NCBI GenBank assembly: GCA_017303635.1
Contig: JAFLCG010000027.1
Coordinates: forward strand, 1-39,088
Direction: 5' to 3'
From: Anaerolineae bacterium
GTDB lineage: Bacteria; Chloroflexota; Anaerolineae; Aggregatilineales; Phototrophicaceae
DNA length: 39,088 nucleotides
In this document: one piece after another, positions 32,391 through 39,088 of the stretch
Layout of the letters: each line of letters starts with the position of its first letter
Numbering within the stretch: the stretch's first letter is position 1
Translations under genes and position numbers: made by a program
The notes under the pieces: model-generated
The model's input: the letters and a program-made list of their open reading frames with translations, nothing else
The model's database searches: none
Told to the model about the DNA's origin: nothing

Positions 32391-33614
32391 TCACAAAACT
32401 GCCTCCTCCACCTGTTCCCCGTCTTCTGCCTTCGATTCGCTCTCAGCGGCAGGAGCAGCCGTCTCGGTAGTTTTGCCCTGATCCCAGCCCATCGCACCCA
32501 GCATCTTGCGGATGTTATCCAGCCCGCTGGCGAAGGTGACGTAATGCGGCAGCTTGAAGTGAATGCAGAACCCGGAGGCTTCCACTGGCTCGGTGTGGTA
32601 CATCACAAATTCTTCGGTGTGCGCCGGGTTCTCGCCACCGGCACTCATGTCCATATCCAGTGTGGAGGCGGCGATCAGCTTGACCTCGTTCCAGCCGAGA
32701 GTCGCCGCGAAACCCAGCATATAACCCTGCTCGCCGTGGTCCGGGGAAATCACCTCGCACTGGCTGACCTTCACCCGACCGGCGCTGAAAACTGCACCTG
32801 TGACCGGATGTGTCAGTTCGACCTCGGCGTAACCCAGTCGCAGTTCGTTCACCGTCGGGTGGATCATGCCGTAGCCGCGCATGACCGAGTAGCCCAGCGC
32901 CAGCGTCCCGCCCGTATCGGCCCGCGCCAGTGCCTGCAAACGGTGCGCTCGCGGTGCCGGGAACATCACCGTATCGGTGGTCACATCCGGGATGGCTGCC
33001 GGGTCGATCTGCTCCGGCTCGGTCGGCGGTAAGAGTCCTTGCCCGCGCTGCCAATCCGCCACGGCAGGTTGATTGGGTGGGGAGGGTCGCTCGGCGGGAG
33101 TGAATTCTGGCGGATAGCGGATAGCGGATAGCTGATGGCTACCGTTCGTTGCCCCAGTTCCGTTCACAGCACGTTCTTCTGTCTGGTTGGTCGCTGATCG
33201 CTGGTCGCTGGAAGCTGCATCCAGCACATCCAACCGCAGCAGCCGATGACTGTAATCCAGCGAGGGACCGAGAATCTGCCCGCCGGGAATATCCTTGAAC
33301 GAGGCGGAAATCCGCCGCACGGTCAGCAGGCGGTCAGCACTGGCGGGCTGCGCGTAGGCGATGCGCGGTTGGGTCGCCCGGTAGGCCCTCAGCAGCAGCA
33401 CCGCCTCGTACAGATCGCCGCCCGTCTGCGCCAGCGCCAGCGCCGCCAGTTCCGGGCTGTAGAGCGACCCTTCGCCCATCACCCGATCCACCAGATAGGG
33501 CAGACGTTCCTGAATCAGGCGAACCGCCTCAAGGGTCAACGGGCCGTTGAGCAACCCGTAGAACTGTTCGGCATTCTGGATCGCTTGCTCGCCGCCTTTG
33601 GCTGCTACATACAT
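32391..33614 (-). CDS. phnI: C-P lyase core subunit PhnI
   Basis: 407 aa, longer than the usual 350-375. The N-terminal part is MYVAAKGGEQAIQNAEQFYG, and the zinc-site region EFVMYHTEPVEASGFCIHFKLPHYVTF keeps the two histidines H352 and H357 that correspond to H328 and H333 of E. coli PhnI. PhnI provides nucleosidase activity and, with PhnG, PhnH and PhnL, joins the phosphonate to ribose triphosphate. Residues about 133-172 are a low-complexity stretch (SSDQRSATNQTEERAVNG ... LSAIRYP) encoded by tandem-repeat DNA of the kind otherwise seen between genes. An AAGGA ribosome site lies nine bases before the ATG. The C-terminal tail is acidic. Confidence 0.9.
   Translation of the reverse strand: MYVAAKGGEQAIQNAEQFYGLLNGPLTLEAVRLIQERLPYLVDRVMGEGSLYSPELAALALAQTGGDLYEAVLLLRAYRATQPRIAYAQPASADRLLTVRRISASFKDIPGGQILGPSLDYSHRLLRLDVLDAASSDQRSATNQTEERAVNGTGATNGSHQLSAIRYPPEFTPAERPSPPNQPAVADWQRGQGLLPPTEPEQIDPAAIPDVTTDTVMFPAPRAHRLQALARADTGGTLALGYSVMRGYGMIHPTVNELRLGYAEVELTHPVTGAVFSAGRVKVSQCEVISPDHGEQGYMLGFAATLGWNEVKLIAASTLDMDMSAGGENPAHTEEFVMYHTEPVEASGFCIHFKLPHYVTFASGLDNIRKMLGAMGWDQGKTTETAAPAAESESKAEDGEQVEEAVL
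33099..33218 (-). repeat. Short-unit repeat DNA inside phnI
   Basis: Three tandem GGATAGC units (plus-strand view, near 33110-33135) and three CAGCGAYCA units on the minus strand (near 33190-33215) bracket this stretch. It stays in frame and adds about 40 residues at a naturally variable linker of PhnI. Comparable motifs (GATAGTCTATAGTCGATAG, TAGTCGATAGTCGTTAGTCG) occur in the gaps near 28045 and 34263. Confidence 0.55.
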
Positions 33615-33658
33615 GCGCTCAATCCTTCTACCTGCATCGTAACATCGCTACTCTTGTT

Positions 33659-33698
33659 CCCCTCTCTCAGTGCTGTCTTCGGCGAATTGGGAGAGGGG
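33659..33698. repeat. REP-like palindrome, family A copy 2
   Basis: CCCCTCTCTC (33659-33668) against GGGAGAGGGG (33689-33698) with one wobble, a loop with GTCTTCGGC and a tail GTTAGGGGGTTAGGG. It occupies the phnH-phnI gap. Confidence 0.65.
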
Positions 33699-33713
33699 GT
33701 TAGGGGGTTAGGG

Positions 33714-34265
33714 CTACTCCACCTGTGTCGAACGGGGCAGGCCGACGACCTGTACGCCATCCACAATATACACATCCCACCCCAGCGGATAACGCAGCCG
33801 CGCCGCCCGCAGTGCCCAGAACGAGTCCGGCAGATTCAGGTGCGCCTCAATCTCGCTGTTGATCCCCGGCCCGCGCCAGGTTCTACGCCTGCCCCCCTCC
33901 ACCGATCCTGCCATGATGAGGGTTGCCCCGTCATCCGGTCGCAGCAGGGTGCCGATGCTTGCCTGCGACAGTCCGGTTTCATCCCATGCCGGGTAGAAGT
34001 GATAAGCCGCTTCCCCCGGGGCTAGCACCCGCGCACCAGTCGCGTGCAGGGCTGCCCGCAGATCAGCATCCGGCGTGTAGTAACTGGTTTCCAGATCGAG
34101 TAGCGCCTCGGCAATCAGGCCGAAGCTGTTCAGGGTTGGGTCAACCAGTGGGGAACGCATTTCCGGCAGCGTTTGAATGCGACCGGGGTAGCTCAACGCC
34201 CACATCAGCGCGAGAAAGGTTTCGCGCTGGCGGGCTTCTTCAGGGGTGTACAGGGTTATGCTCAT
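33714..34265 (-). CDS. phnH: C-P lyase subunit PhnH
   Basis: 183 aa, close to the usual 190. The N-terminal ETFLALMWALSYPGRIQTLPE and the C-terminal FWALRAARLRYPLGWDVYIVDG, VVGLPRSTQVE match PhnH: the last motif (GLPRST) is a family hallmark. PhnH is a PLP-transferase-fold protein without PLP that joins PhnG-PhnI-PhnJ in the C-P lyase core complex. The start ATG 34265 has no clear ribosome site. The 152-base gap to phnG contains only short degenerate repeats. Confidence 0.9.
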   Translation of the reverse strand: MSITLYTPEEARQRETFLALMWALSYPGRIQTLPEMRSPLVDPTLNSFGLIAEALLDLETSYYTPDADLRAALHATGARVLAPGEAAYHFYPAWDETGLSQASIGTLLRPDDGATLIMAGSVEGGRRRTWRGPGINSEIEAHLNLPDSFWALRAARLRYPLGWDVYIVDGVQVVGLPRSTQVE

Positions 34266-34417
34266 GGTTTAGTCGATAGTCGTTAGTCGCAAGAAACAAG
34301 TTCCAAGATGCAAGAAAATGGTTACAGGTTTCAAGTAATTCTTGATACCAGCCGGACAAAAGTACTCACTAATCACCGAGAGTCATTAATCACCAATCAC
34401 TGACCACTAGCCACTGC

Positions 34418-34840
34418 CTAGAACGTTTCCATCTCGACGCGGGTGGCTTCCACTTGTCGCAGCAGGAGATCATCAGCAGCCAGTTGAGCCTGTTCTTGCT
34501 CGGCCAGGAAAGTCTCGATGAGAGAAGTACGGATCCCCGCCTGCAAAGCCGCATCCAGCAGCGCAATCGCCATCGACTGTTCCAGGTCGCGCCCCAGGCA
34601 GACGGCGTACCCCTCGGCACCGGCTTCAATCCGCACCCGCGATTCACTTACCAACACCTCGCCCAGATGGAAGCGGGTGCCGGTCGCGGTGTCGGTATAC
34701 GGCAGCATCACCAATCCAGTGCGGTTGACCAGGACCTGAATATCACCCAGGTGGGGGAGTATGTCTTCAGCGAGGTCTTTGACGGGTTGGGCGGGAGCAT
34801 GGGTCAGCAGGGTGAGCGACTGACTATGGCTGTAGGGCAT
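34418..34840 (-). CDS. phnG: C-P lyase subunit PhnG
   Basis: 140 aa from ATG 34840; an in-frame TTG at 34852 is the longer alternative. The central block TRFHLGEVLVSESRVRIEAGAEGYAVCLGRD followed by ALLDAALQAG is characteristic of PhnG, which forms the middle of the PhnG2H2I2J2 core and takes part in making the ribose-phosphonate triphosphate. Length fits the family. It is the first core gene after the transporter genes; upstream, phnD lies across a 132-base gap with a perfect palindrome. Confidence 0.88.
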   Translation of the reverse strand: MPYSHSQSLTLLTHAPAQPVKDLAEDILPHLGDIQVLVNRTGLVMLPYTDTATGTRFHLGEVLVSESRVRIEAGAEGYAVCLGRDLEQSMAIALLDAALQAGIRTSLIETFLAEQEQAQLAADDLLLRQVEATRVEMETF

Positions 34841-34936
34841 GAGCAATTCCAATTGGCGTCCAGGTTTCTTACTAGAGTCAGTATCCTACCAGACAGCAAG
34901 CCGGGGCAAACTTCCCCCGGCTGCCTATCGCTTAAT

Positions 34937-34958
34937 CCCCCTCCCCGCAGGGAGGGGG
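34937..34958. repeat. REP-like palindrome, family A copy 3
   Basis: CCCCCTCCC (34937-34945) and GGGAGGGGG (34950-34958) form a perfect 9-bp stem with loop CGCA, followed by AAAAGGGGTGAGG. It lies between the phnD stop and phnG, where a hairpin could dampen or protect the transcript, as there is no U-tract on the minus strand. Confidence 0.7.
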
Positions 34959-34972
34959 AAAAGGGGTGAGGT

Positions 34973-36016
34973 TTAGCGCGCCCGCAGGTCGATGTTCAGG
35001 TTAGCGGCGATGTCACGCAGGCTGTCATACAGCGAGTCGATGCTTTCCGCACCGGTTTCAACAGTGGGGTCAACGTAGTAGCGTTCCAGTTCAGCCACCA
35101 GGTCCTGGTTGTCCGCAATCGCCAGCAGGGCGGCCTTGACGGCATCCTTGAAGCTCTGGGGCAGGGCGGCGTTGATGGCAAACGGGGTTTCCGGGATCAG
35201 GGGGGACTGGTGGAAGACCACGATGCTGCCTTCCGGGCAGGCTTCATAGATCGCCATGATTTCTTCACTGGTCATGGATTCAAGGTACGGCCATTCTTCA
35301 GCCGTGGCCGGGCCTTCGAGACCCATGTCATTGAAACCGCACAGTTCAACACCGGCAGCTTCAACCTGGGCGGGCAGGTTGGCATCGAAGGTCGCACCGG
35401 CTTCCACGGTGTCATTCCACACGGAAAGAACGGCATTCGGGTGGTTGCCGGCGAAGCTCACGCTGGCGAATTCTTCGATCTGGGCCGGATCGGTGAATTC
35501 CATCGCTTGCAGGATGTCGTTAGCGGGGACCAGGTAACCGCTGGTGGAAGCCGGGTCGGTGAAGGCGAAGCTGCGATCGGCCAGGTCGGCGATGCTGGTG
35601 ATGCCGCTGCCCTTCTTGGTGAACTGCAGGCTGAAGTAACCGGGGACTTCGGCCTTGTCCACTTCGACTTCATAGTTGGCGACTGCGATCGCTTCGGCAT
35701 TGGCGACATCGGCGGCCAGGACGTAGCTGAAGGGGCCAACTTCCATGGCATCCGCGCGGCCAGCGGCCATGGCTTCAATCACGGCATTGTAGCTGGTGCC
35801 GGTGATGAGGACGGTCCGCACACCCAGGGTTTCTTCCAGGTAGACGCGCATGGGTTCGACAGCAGCCAGGGCTTCGGCTACATCGTCGCCGGGGTAGACA
35901 CCGATGATGAAGGTTTCCGGCCAACCGGTACGATCCACATCCTGGGCAGAGACCAGGCTCAGGCCCAGTAGGGCGGCCGCGACCACGGCCAGGAGCAACA
36001 CGGCAAACTTCTTCAT
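34973..36016 (-). CDS. phnD: Phosphonate ABC transporter substrate-binding protein
   Basis: 347 aa with a signal peptide ending LSLVSAQ and no lipobox. The mature part shows the PhnD family signature: FIIGVYPGDDVAEALAAVEPM, then YNAVIEAMAAGRADAMEVGPFSYVLA, TSIADLADRSFAFTDPASTSGYLVP and an FHQSPLIPETPFAIN region near the ligand pocket. It captures phosphonates outside the membrane and hands them to PhnE. GAGGAG about nine bases before the ATG is a strong ribosome site, consistent with high demand for a binding protein. Confidence 0.92.
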   Translation of the reverse strand: MKKFAVLLLAVVAAALLGLSLVSAQDVDRTGWPETFIIGVYPGDDVAEALAAVEPMRVYLEETLGVRTVLITGTSYNAVIEAMAAGRADAMEVGPFSYVLAADVANAEAIAVANYEVEVDKAEVPGYFSLQFTKKGSGITSIADLADRSFAFTDPASTSGYLVPANDILQAMEFTDPAQIEEFASVSFAGNHPNAVLSVWNDTVEAGATFDANLPAQVEAAGVELCGFNDMGLEGPATAEEWPYLESMTSEEIMAIYEACPEGSIVVFHQSPLIPETPFAINAALPQSFKDAVKAALLAIADNQDLVAELERYYVDPTVETGAESIDSLYDSLRDIAANLNIDLRAR

Positions 36017-36076
36017 GCAGACTTTCTCCTCGAACAGAATAAGCGATGCAAAACAGGCAGGTAGGCGTAGGCCGCG

Positions 36077-37027
36077 CTAGATGAAGCGGCGGCGCAGCCA
36101 CCCACTGAAACGATCAATGATCGTGACAGCCACAACCAGGACGAGAGCCGCACCCAGCACTTTGGGGTAATCACTAGTGCCGGTGTACTTGAACAGCAGA
36201 AAGCCAACACCACCCGCGCCGACAATACCGAGGATGGTGGCGTGGCGGACATTGCTCTCGAAGAAAACGATGGAGTAGGAAATGAACAACGGAAACGCTT
36301 GCGGGATGACCGAAAAGATAAAGGTTTGTAGCCCGTTGGCTCCCGTCGCCCGCACGGCGTTGACCTGTGCCGGGTCGATTTGTTCAATGGCTTCGGAAAA
36401 GACCCGCGCCAGTGAACCGACTGAACCAAAAGCCAGCGCCAGTACCCCAGTGAACGGCCCCAGACCAACGGCGGCCACAAACAACAGCGCGTAGACCAAT
36501 TCCGGGATCGAACGGAGGAAGTTCAACACCAGCCGGGTGGCATTGTAAATGACTGGATGGGGGGCGGTATTGCGTGCTGCAAATAAGGACAGCGGCAGCG
36601 CCATGGCGACCGCGCCTAACGTGCCGATGATCGCCATCTGAATGGTCTCAAACACGGCTGTGATGATCGGCAACCAGCCAATTTGCAGCGTATTTCCAAA
36701 CAAGTTGACTTCGCTGCGGATAATTTCAAACTCGGCGATCTGATTGCCGAGTACACTTACTTCAACGCTACGGACCCGGTCTACCTCAAACTCGGGCGGC
36801 ATCATTCTGCCTATGAGATTTCCCATGGCGATGAACGGATCGAAGATGGATGTAATCCGGTTGGTTTCGCTGGGCCCAACTGCGGACAGCGACCATGACA
36901 AAACAAAAAGCACTAACAAAAGGATCCCCAGGGTACGGACGCCAGGTGTTGGAAACGGGCGCAGTAATTGCTCCCGCAGGACTTCCGGGTTGGTGGCAAT
37001 CGTTGTGACTGGGACGGATGTAGCCAT
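36077..37027 (-). CDS. phnE: Phosphonate ABC transporter permease
   Basis: 316 aa with about six hydrophobic segments, starting near residue 33 (LGILLLVLFVLSW). The permease loop is EAIEQIDPAQVNAVRATGANGLQTFIF (about 215), typical of PhnE, and the C-terminal GIVGAGGVGFLLFKYTGTSDYPKVLG is also family-like. Only one permease gene is present, so a homodimer is expected. It lies 13 bases after phnC and 60 bases before phnD. The sequence appears complete. Confidence 0.92.
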   Translation of the reverse strand: MATSVPVTTIATNPEVLREQLLRPFPTPGVRTLGILLLVLFVLSWSLSAVGPSETNRITSIFDPFIAMGNLIGRMMPPEFEVDRVRSVEVSVLGNQIAEFEIIRSEVNLFGNTLQIGWLPIITAVFETIQMAIIGTLGAVAMALPLSLFAARNTAPHPVIYNATRLVLNFLRSIPELVYALLFVAAVGLGPFTGVLALAFGSVGSLARVFSEAIEQIDPAQVNAVRATGANGLQTFIFSVIPQAFPLFISYSIVFFESNVRHATILGIVGAGGVGFLLFKYTGTSDYPKVLGAALVLVVAVTIIDRFSGWLRRRFI

Positions 37028-37040
37028 GTTCGAATATGCC

Positions 37041-37856
37041 TCAGGATGCCAGGACAGGTTGAGTCAGGCCGACAGGTTCTGGTACGGCTTGAACCGAAGC
37101 CGCTTTTTTGTCTTTATCAAACCGGTAGATTTCGTCCATCGTCGCTTCATCCAGTTGGCCGGGTGTGCCGTCGAAAACGATCACGCCCTGGGCGATGCCG
37201 ATCAGACGGTCAGCATATTGTTTTGCCAGTTCAACATCGTGGATGTTGATGAGGGTCAGCACGCCGACTTCGCGGGCCACGCGGGCCAGATCGCTCATCA
37301 CCTGCACCGAAAGCTCTGGGTCAAGGCTGGCAACGGGTTCATCTGCCAGCAGGATTTTGGGTTCCTGGGCGATGGCGCGGGCGATGGACACGCGCTGCTT
37401 TTCTCCACCGGAGAGTCGGTCCGCGCGGAATTTGGCGCGGTTGAGCAGGTTGACTTGTTCCAGACTCCTGAGGGCGATTTCCCGGTCAGACTTGCCGAAG
37501 TAGCCGATAAAGGCCGCCAGTGGATTGACGTAGGCCAATCGACCGGTCAGCACATTGGTGATGGCAGGTAAGCGCTCGACCAGGTTGTACTCCTGCCAGA
37601 CGAAGCCGATATAGCGGCGCGCCTTGCGGAGTTTCTCCCCGCGGAGGGAGGTGATGGTTTCACCATCCAGTGTGATGCTGCCCGCGGTCGATTCCTGCAA
37701 TCCGTTGATACAGCGCAGCAACGTGGATTTACCCGCACCGCTGCGCCCGATTACGGCGATGATGTCACCTGCATTGGCAGTAAAGCTGATGGATTTGAGG
37801 GCTTCGTTGCCATTCGGATAGACAACCCGCAAATCGCGAACATCAAGCATCGGCAT
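37041..37856 (-). CDS. phnC: Phosphonate ABC transporter ATPase
   Basis: 271 aa ABC ATPase with Walker A GRSGAGKST (about 36-44), signature LSGGEKQRVSIARAI, Walker B ILLADEPVASLDP and H-loop NIHDVELA; FVWQEYNLVERLPAITNVL is the PhnC-type Q-loop region. It powers phosphonate uptake with PhnE and PhnD and is the first gene of the operon. The ATG has no clear Shine-Dalgarno; an alternative ATG two codons later (MLDVRDL) exists. The leader carries an inverted repeat and a palindrome described separately. Confidence 0.92.
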   Translation of the reverse strand: MPMLDVRDLRVVYPNGNEALKSISFTANAGDIIAVIGRSGAGKSTLLRCINGLQESTAGSITLDGETITSLRGEKLRKARRYIGFVWQEYNLVERLPAITNVLTGRLAYVNPLAAFIGYFGKSDREIALRSLEQVNLLNRAKFRADRLSGGEKQRVSIARAIAQEPKILLADEPVASLDPELSVQVMSDLARVAREVGVLTLINIHDVELAKQYADRLIGIAQGVIVFDGTPGQLDEATMDEIYRFDKDKKAASVQAVPEPVGLTQPVLAS

Positions 37857-37867
37857 ATTGAATCAGG

Positions 37868-37918
37868 TCTCGATAATGTCGGCAGAAGTCAGCTAAGAAC
37901 TGCTTGAAGGTATCGAGA
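37868..37918 (-). promoter_or_regulatory. Inverted repeat in the phnC leader
   Basis: TCTCGATA (37868-37875) and TATCGAGA (37911-37918) are perfect 8-bp complementary arms separated by 35 bases, ending 12 bases before the phnC start codon. In RNA this could occlude the start of phnC; with DNA binding it could be a spaced operator. Confidence 0.3.
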
Positions 37919-37953
37919 TGTTGTTAAATGCTGAGGAAGCGATCTTTAAAGTT

Positions 37954-37968
37954 GATATCGACGATATC
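37954..37968. promoter_or_regulatory. Palindromic candidate operator upstream of phnC
   Basis: A perfect 7+1+7 palindrome, GATATCG-A-CGATATC, lies about 100 bases before phnC. No Pho-box direct repeats and no phnF gene were found, so it is the best visible regulatory site for the phosphonate operon. The cognate regulator is unknown. Confidence 0.35.
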
Positions 37969-38042
37969 GGGGAAACCTTAATATTGGTTATGGTCAGGCG
38001 ATGTGCGTAGGCACAGCGGGAATCCAGCAAGTGCCTAAGGCA

Positions 38043-38200
38043 TCAAGGTAAGCTTGAATTGGAATTACGCTTGCTGATCTGCTGGAGGTGCGCGACGGAG
38101 ATATCAAACTCGCTCGCAATCTCGCGGAGAGTATCGCCTGCATTAATCGCCAAATCCATAATAAGATATACAGCAGACGATAGTTGTTGAACCTGATTAT
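38043..38200 (-). pseudogene. Fragment with LysM-like or helix-turn-helix segment
   Basis: On the minus strand the last residues read INAGDTLREIASEFDISVAH then LQQISKRNSNSSLP and a stop. GDTLREIA matches the start of a LysM motif, while LREIASEFDISVAHLQQI could be a helix-turn-helix. The upstream part has no recognisable domain and no sound start. Together with the neighbouring fragment this suggests decayed DNA. Confidence 0.3.
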
Positions 38201-38209
38201 CAAGCCAGG

Positions 38210-38467
38210 ATGCAGCCTTTGCTTGACTCGCTGGTTCACTTGGGGATTGGGCCAATAAGAACCAGAGCATTAGTGGCTGGTTACACATACGATCAGATAA
38301 ACCAAGCCCTGCGACTGACCGAACGCGTCCGCCCGAACAATCCTGCAGGTTACCTGATCCAGGCATTGGAGGGGGAGTGGATCGCTTCAGTTCCGCCATG
38401 CAAGCAGGTGCCATCGGATGGACGTAGGTATGTGGTCGGTCCTTATGCCCACATCATAGGCTCATGA
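38210..38467 (+). CDS. Small protein resembling the C-terminal piece of a replication-initiator-like protein
   Basis: 85 aa open frame (ATG 38210 to TGA 38467). The stretch LGIGPIRTRALVAGYTYDQI then RPNNPAGYLIQALEGEWIAS resembles the C-terminal helical segment of helix-turn-helix replication initiators, which often carry a 'NPAGFL...L..GW' signature. No ribosome site precedes the ATG. It is most likely a fragment of a longer gene, in a region of broken genes; a real small protein is possible. Identity is uncertain. Confidence 0.35.
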   Translation: MQPLLDSLVHLGIGPIRTRALVAGYTYDQINQALRLTERVRPNNPAGYLIQALEGEWIASVPPCKQVPSDGRRYVVGPYAHIIGS

Positions 38468-38659
38468 GACCAGTACAGATGTTCACACCAAACTCAAACT
38501 GACTGTTCTATTGCGCGGATAGAACATATGTCTTGCGCTGGCAATCCATTCGTTTGCTTTTTGTAATGCTTATAGGTGATCTGTGTCTCAGTCAACCATC
38601 GCCCTACTGGAAGCGCTGCTTCAAGCGCAGTGGGTCCCTTCAAAGCCAATCTACCCTGA

Positions 38660-39088
38660 TACTTCCGCGGTCTGAGCGATCTGGTCCACCGGGCCCGACT
38701 GCCGCGCCGGGCTGCCGAGCATCTCATCCAGGCTGGGGCTATGGACGGCTGCGGCTGGGGTGGACGGCGGGAACTGCTATGGGGATTAGGGCTGCTGTGC
38801 GAGCCGGATGCACTGGGTCTGGCGGTGGAGCCGGTGGCAGTCAGCCTGCCCGCCCTGAGCGCCGCCGAGTCTGCTGGGATGGAGGTGGCGATGACTGGTC
38901 TCTCGACTGGTCCACATCCGATGACCATCTACCGCCAGCGATTACAGCGCAAAGCTGTCCTCAGCAGTGCCGATCTGACTGCCTGTCCGAGTGGATCACA
39001 GGTACGGGTGGCCGGGCTGATGGTGGTGCATCAAGCTCCACCGACCGCCAAAGGCTTCCACTTCCTGACGCTCGAAGACGAGTGTGGC
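38660..39088 (+). pseudogene. dnaE2: 5'-truncated error-prone DNA polymerase III alpha (DnaE2-like), C-terminal segment, runs off window
   Basis: The frame from 38660 reads YFRGLSDLVHRARLPRRAAE then HLIQAGAMDGCGWGGRRELLW, then LPALSAAESAGMEVAMTGLSTGPHPM and SGSQVRVAGLMVVHQAPPTAKGFHFLTLEDECG up to the window end. This is the helix-hairpin-helix and OB-fold region near the C terminus of DnaE2 polymerases. A TGA precedes immediately and nothing upstream encodes the catalytic part, so the match starts abruptly at about residue 800 of a typical protein. A rearrangement or insertion breakpoint is the simplest reading. The frame inside the fragment is uninterrupted, so the break may be recent. Confidence 0.65.

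Noticed and set aside
1..39088. CRISPR arrays, tRNA and rRNA genes
   Set aside because: No regularly spaced direct repeats of CRISPR type, no cloverleaf with a T-loop, and no rRNA signature was found by eye.

Overview
The window (39,088 bases) looks like chromosomal DNA of an uncultured bacterium, most likely a member of the Chloroflexota (Anaerolineae-like). That placement is an inference from three things: exported binding proteins that end their signal peptides in A-Q without a lipobox cysteine, dispersed palindromic repeats between genes, and a compact minus-strand carbohydrate operon. No rRNA, tRNA or CRISPR array was seen.

Region 1 (1-14,633) is a carbohydrate island on the minus strand. 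A GntR/FCD regulator (13,888-14,559) precedes an 11-gene operon: a sugar-binding protein, two RbsC-type permeases and an RbsA-type ATPase, then a RuBisCO-like protein, a DUF1537 kinase, D-apionate oxidoisomerase, a DUF6786-like protein, a TIM-barrel decarboxylase-like protein, a D-apionate lactonase-like protein and a Gfo/Idh/MocA dehydrogenase. This set matches the D-apiose catabolic pathways: D-apiose is oxidised to apionolactone, hydrolysed to D-apionate, and converted to 3-oxo-isoapionate, which is then decarboxylated or phosphorylated and cleaved by a RuBisCO-like protein. Most junctions are ATGA-type overlaps. Two near-identical 12-bp palindromes lie upstream of the regulator and of the operon. 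The left edge holds the start of an IS630-type transposase.

Region 2 (14,634-18,744) is accessory DNA: a MITE-like palindromic element, an SRPBCC protein, an aldonolactone oxidase, an orphan exported protein with its own terminator, and an unassigned, heavily structured non-coding segment of about 500 bases that ends in a strong intrinsic terminator.

Region 3 (18,745-26,785) has a divergent minus-strand GDPD-like protein and a seven-gene plus-strand operon: Fe3+/polyamine-type ABC transporter (binding protein, two permeases, ATPase), a DUF692-like (MNIO superfamily) protein, a canonical GDPD and a CehA/McbA-type PHP metallohydrolase. I infer uptake and breakdown of an organophosphate ester.

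Region 4 (26,786-37,968) is a minus-strand phosphonate operon: phnC-phnE-phnD-phnG-phnH-phnI-phnJ-phnK-phnL-phnM, a hexapeptide acyltransferase and a decayed phnX. Its PhnJ has lost three of the four cysteines expected for C-P lyase radical chemistry although the gene is otherwise intact. The gaps are filled with two families of REP-like palindromes. phnN, phnP and a phnF regulator are absent. Regions 3 and 4 converge and together look like a phosphorus-scavenging island.

Region 5 (37,969-39,088) is decayed DNA with gene fragments, ending in a 5'-truncated dnaE2-like gene that runs off the window.
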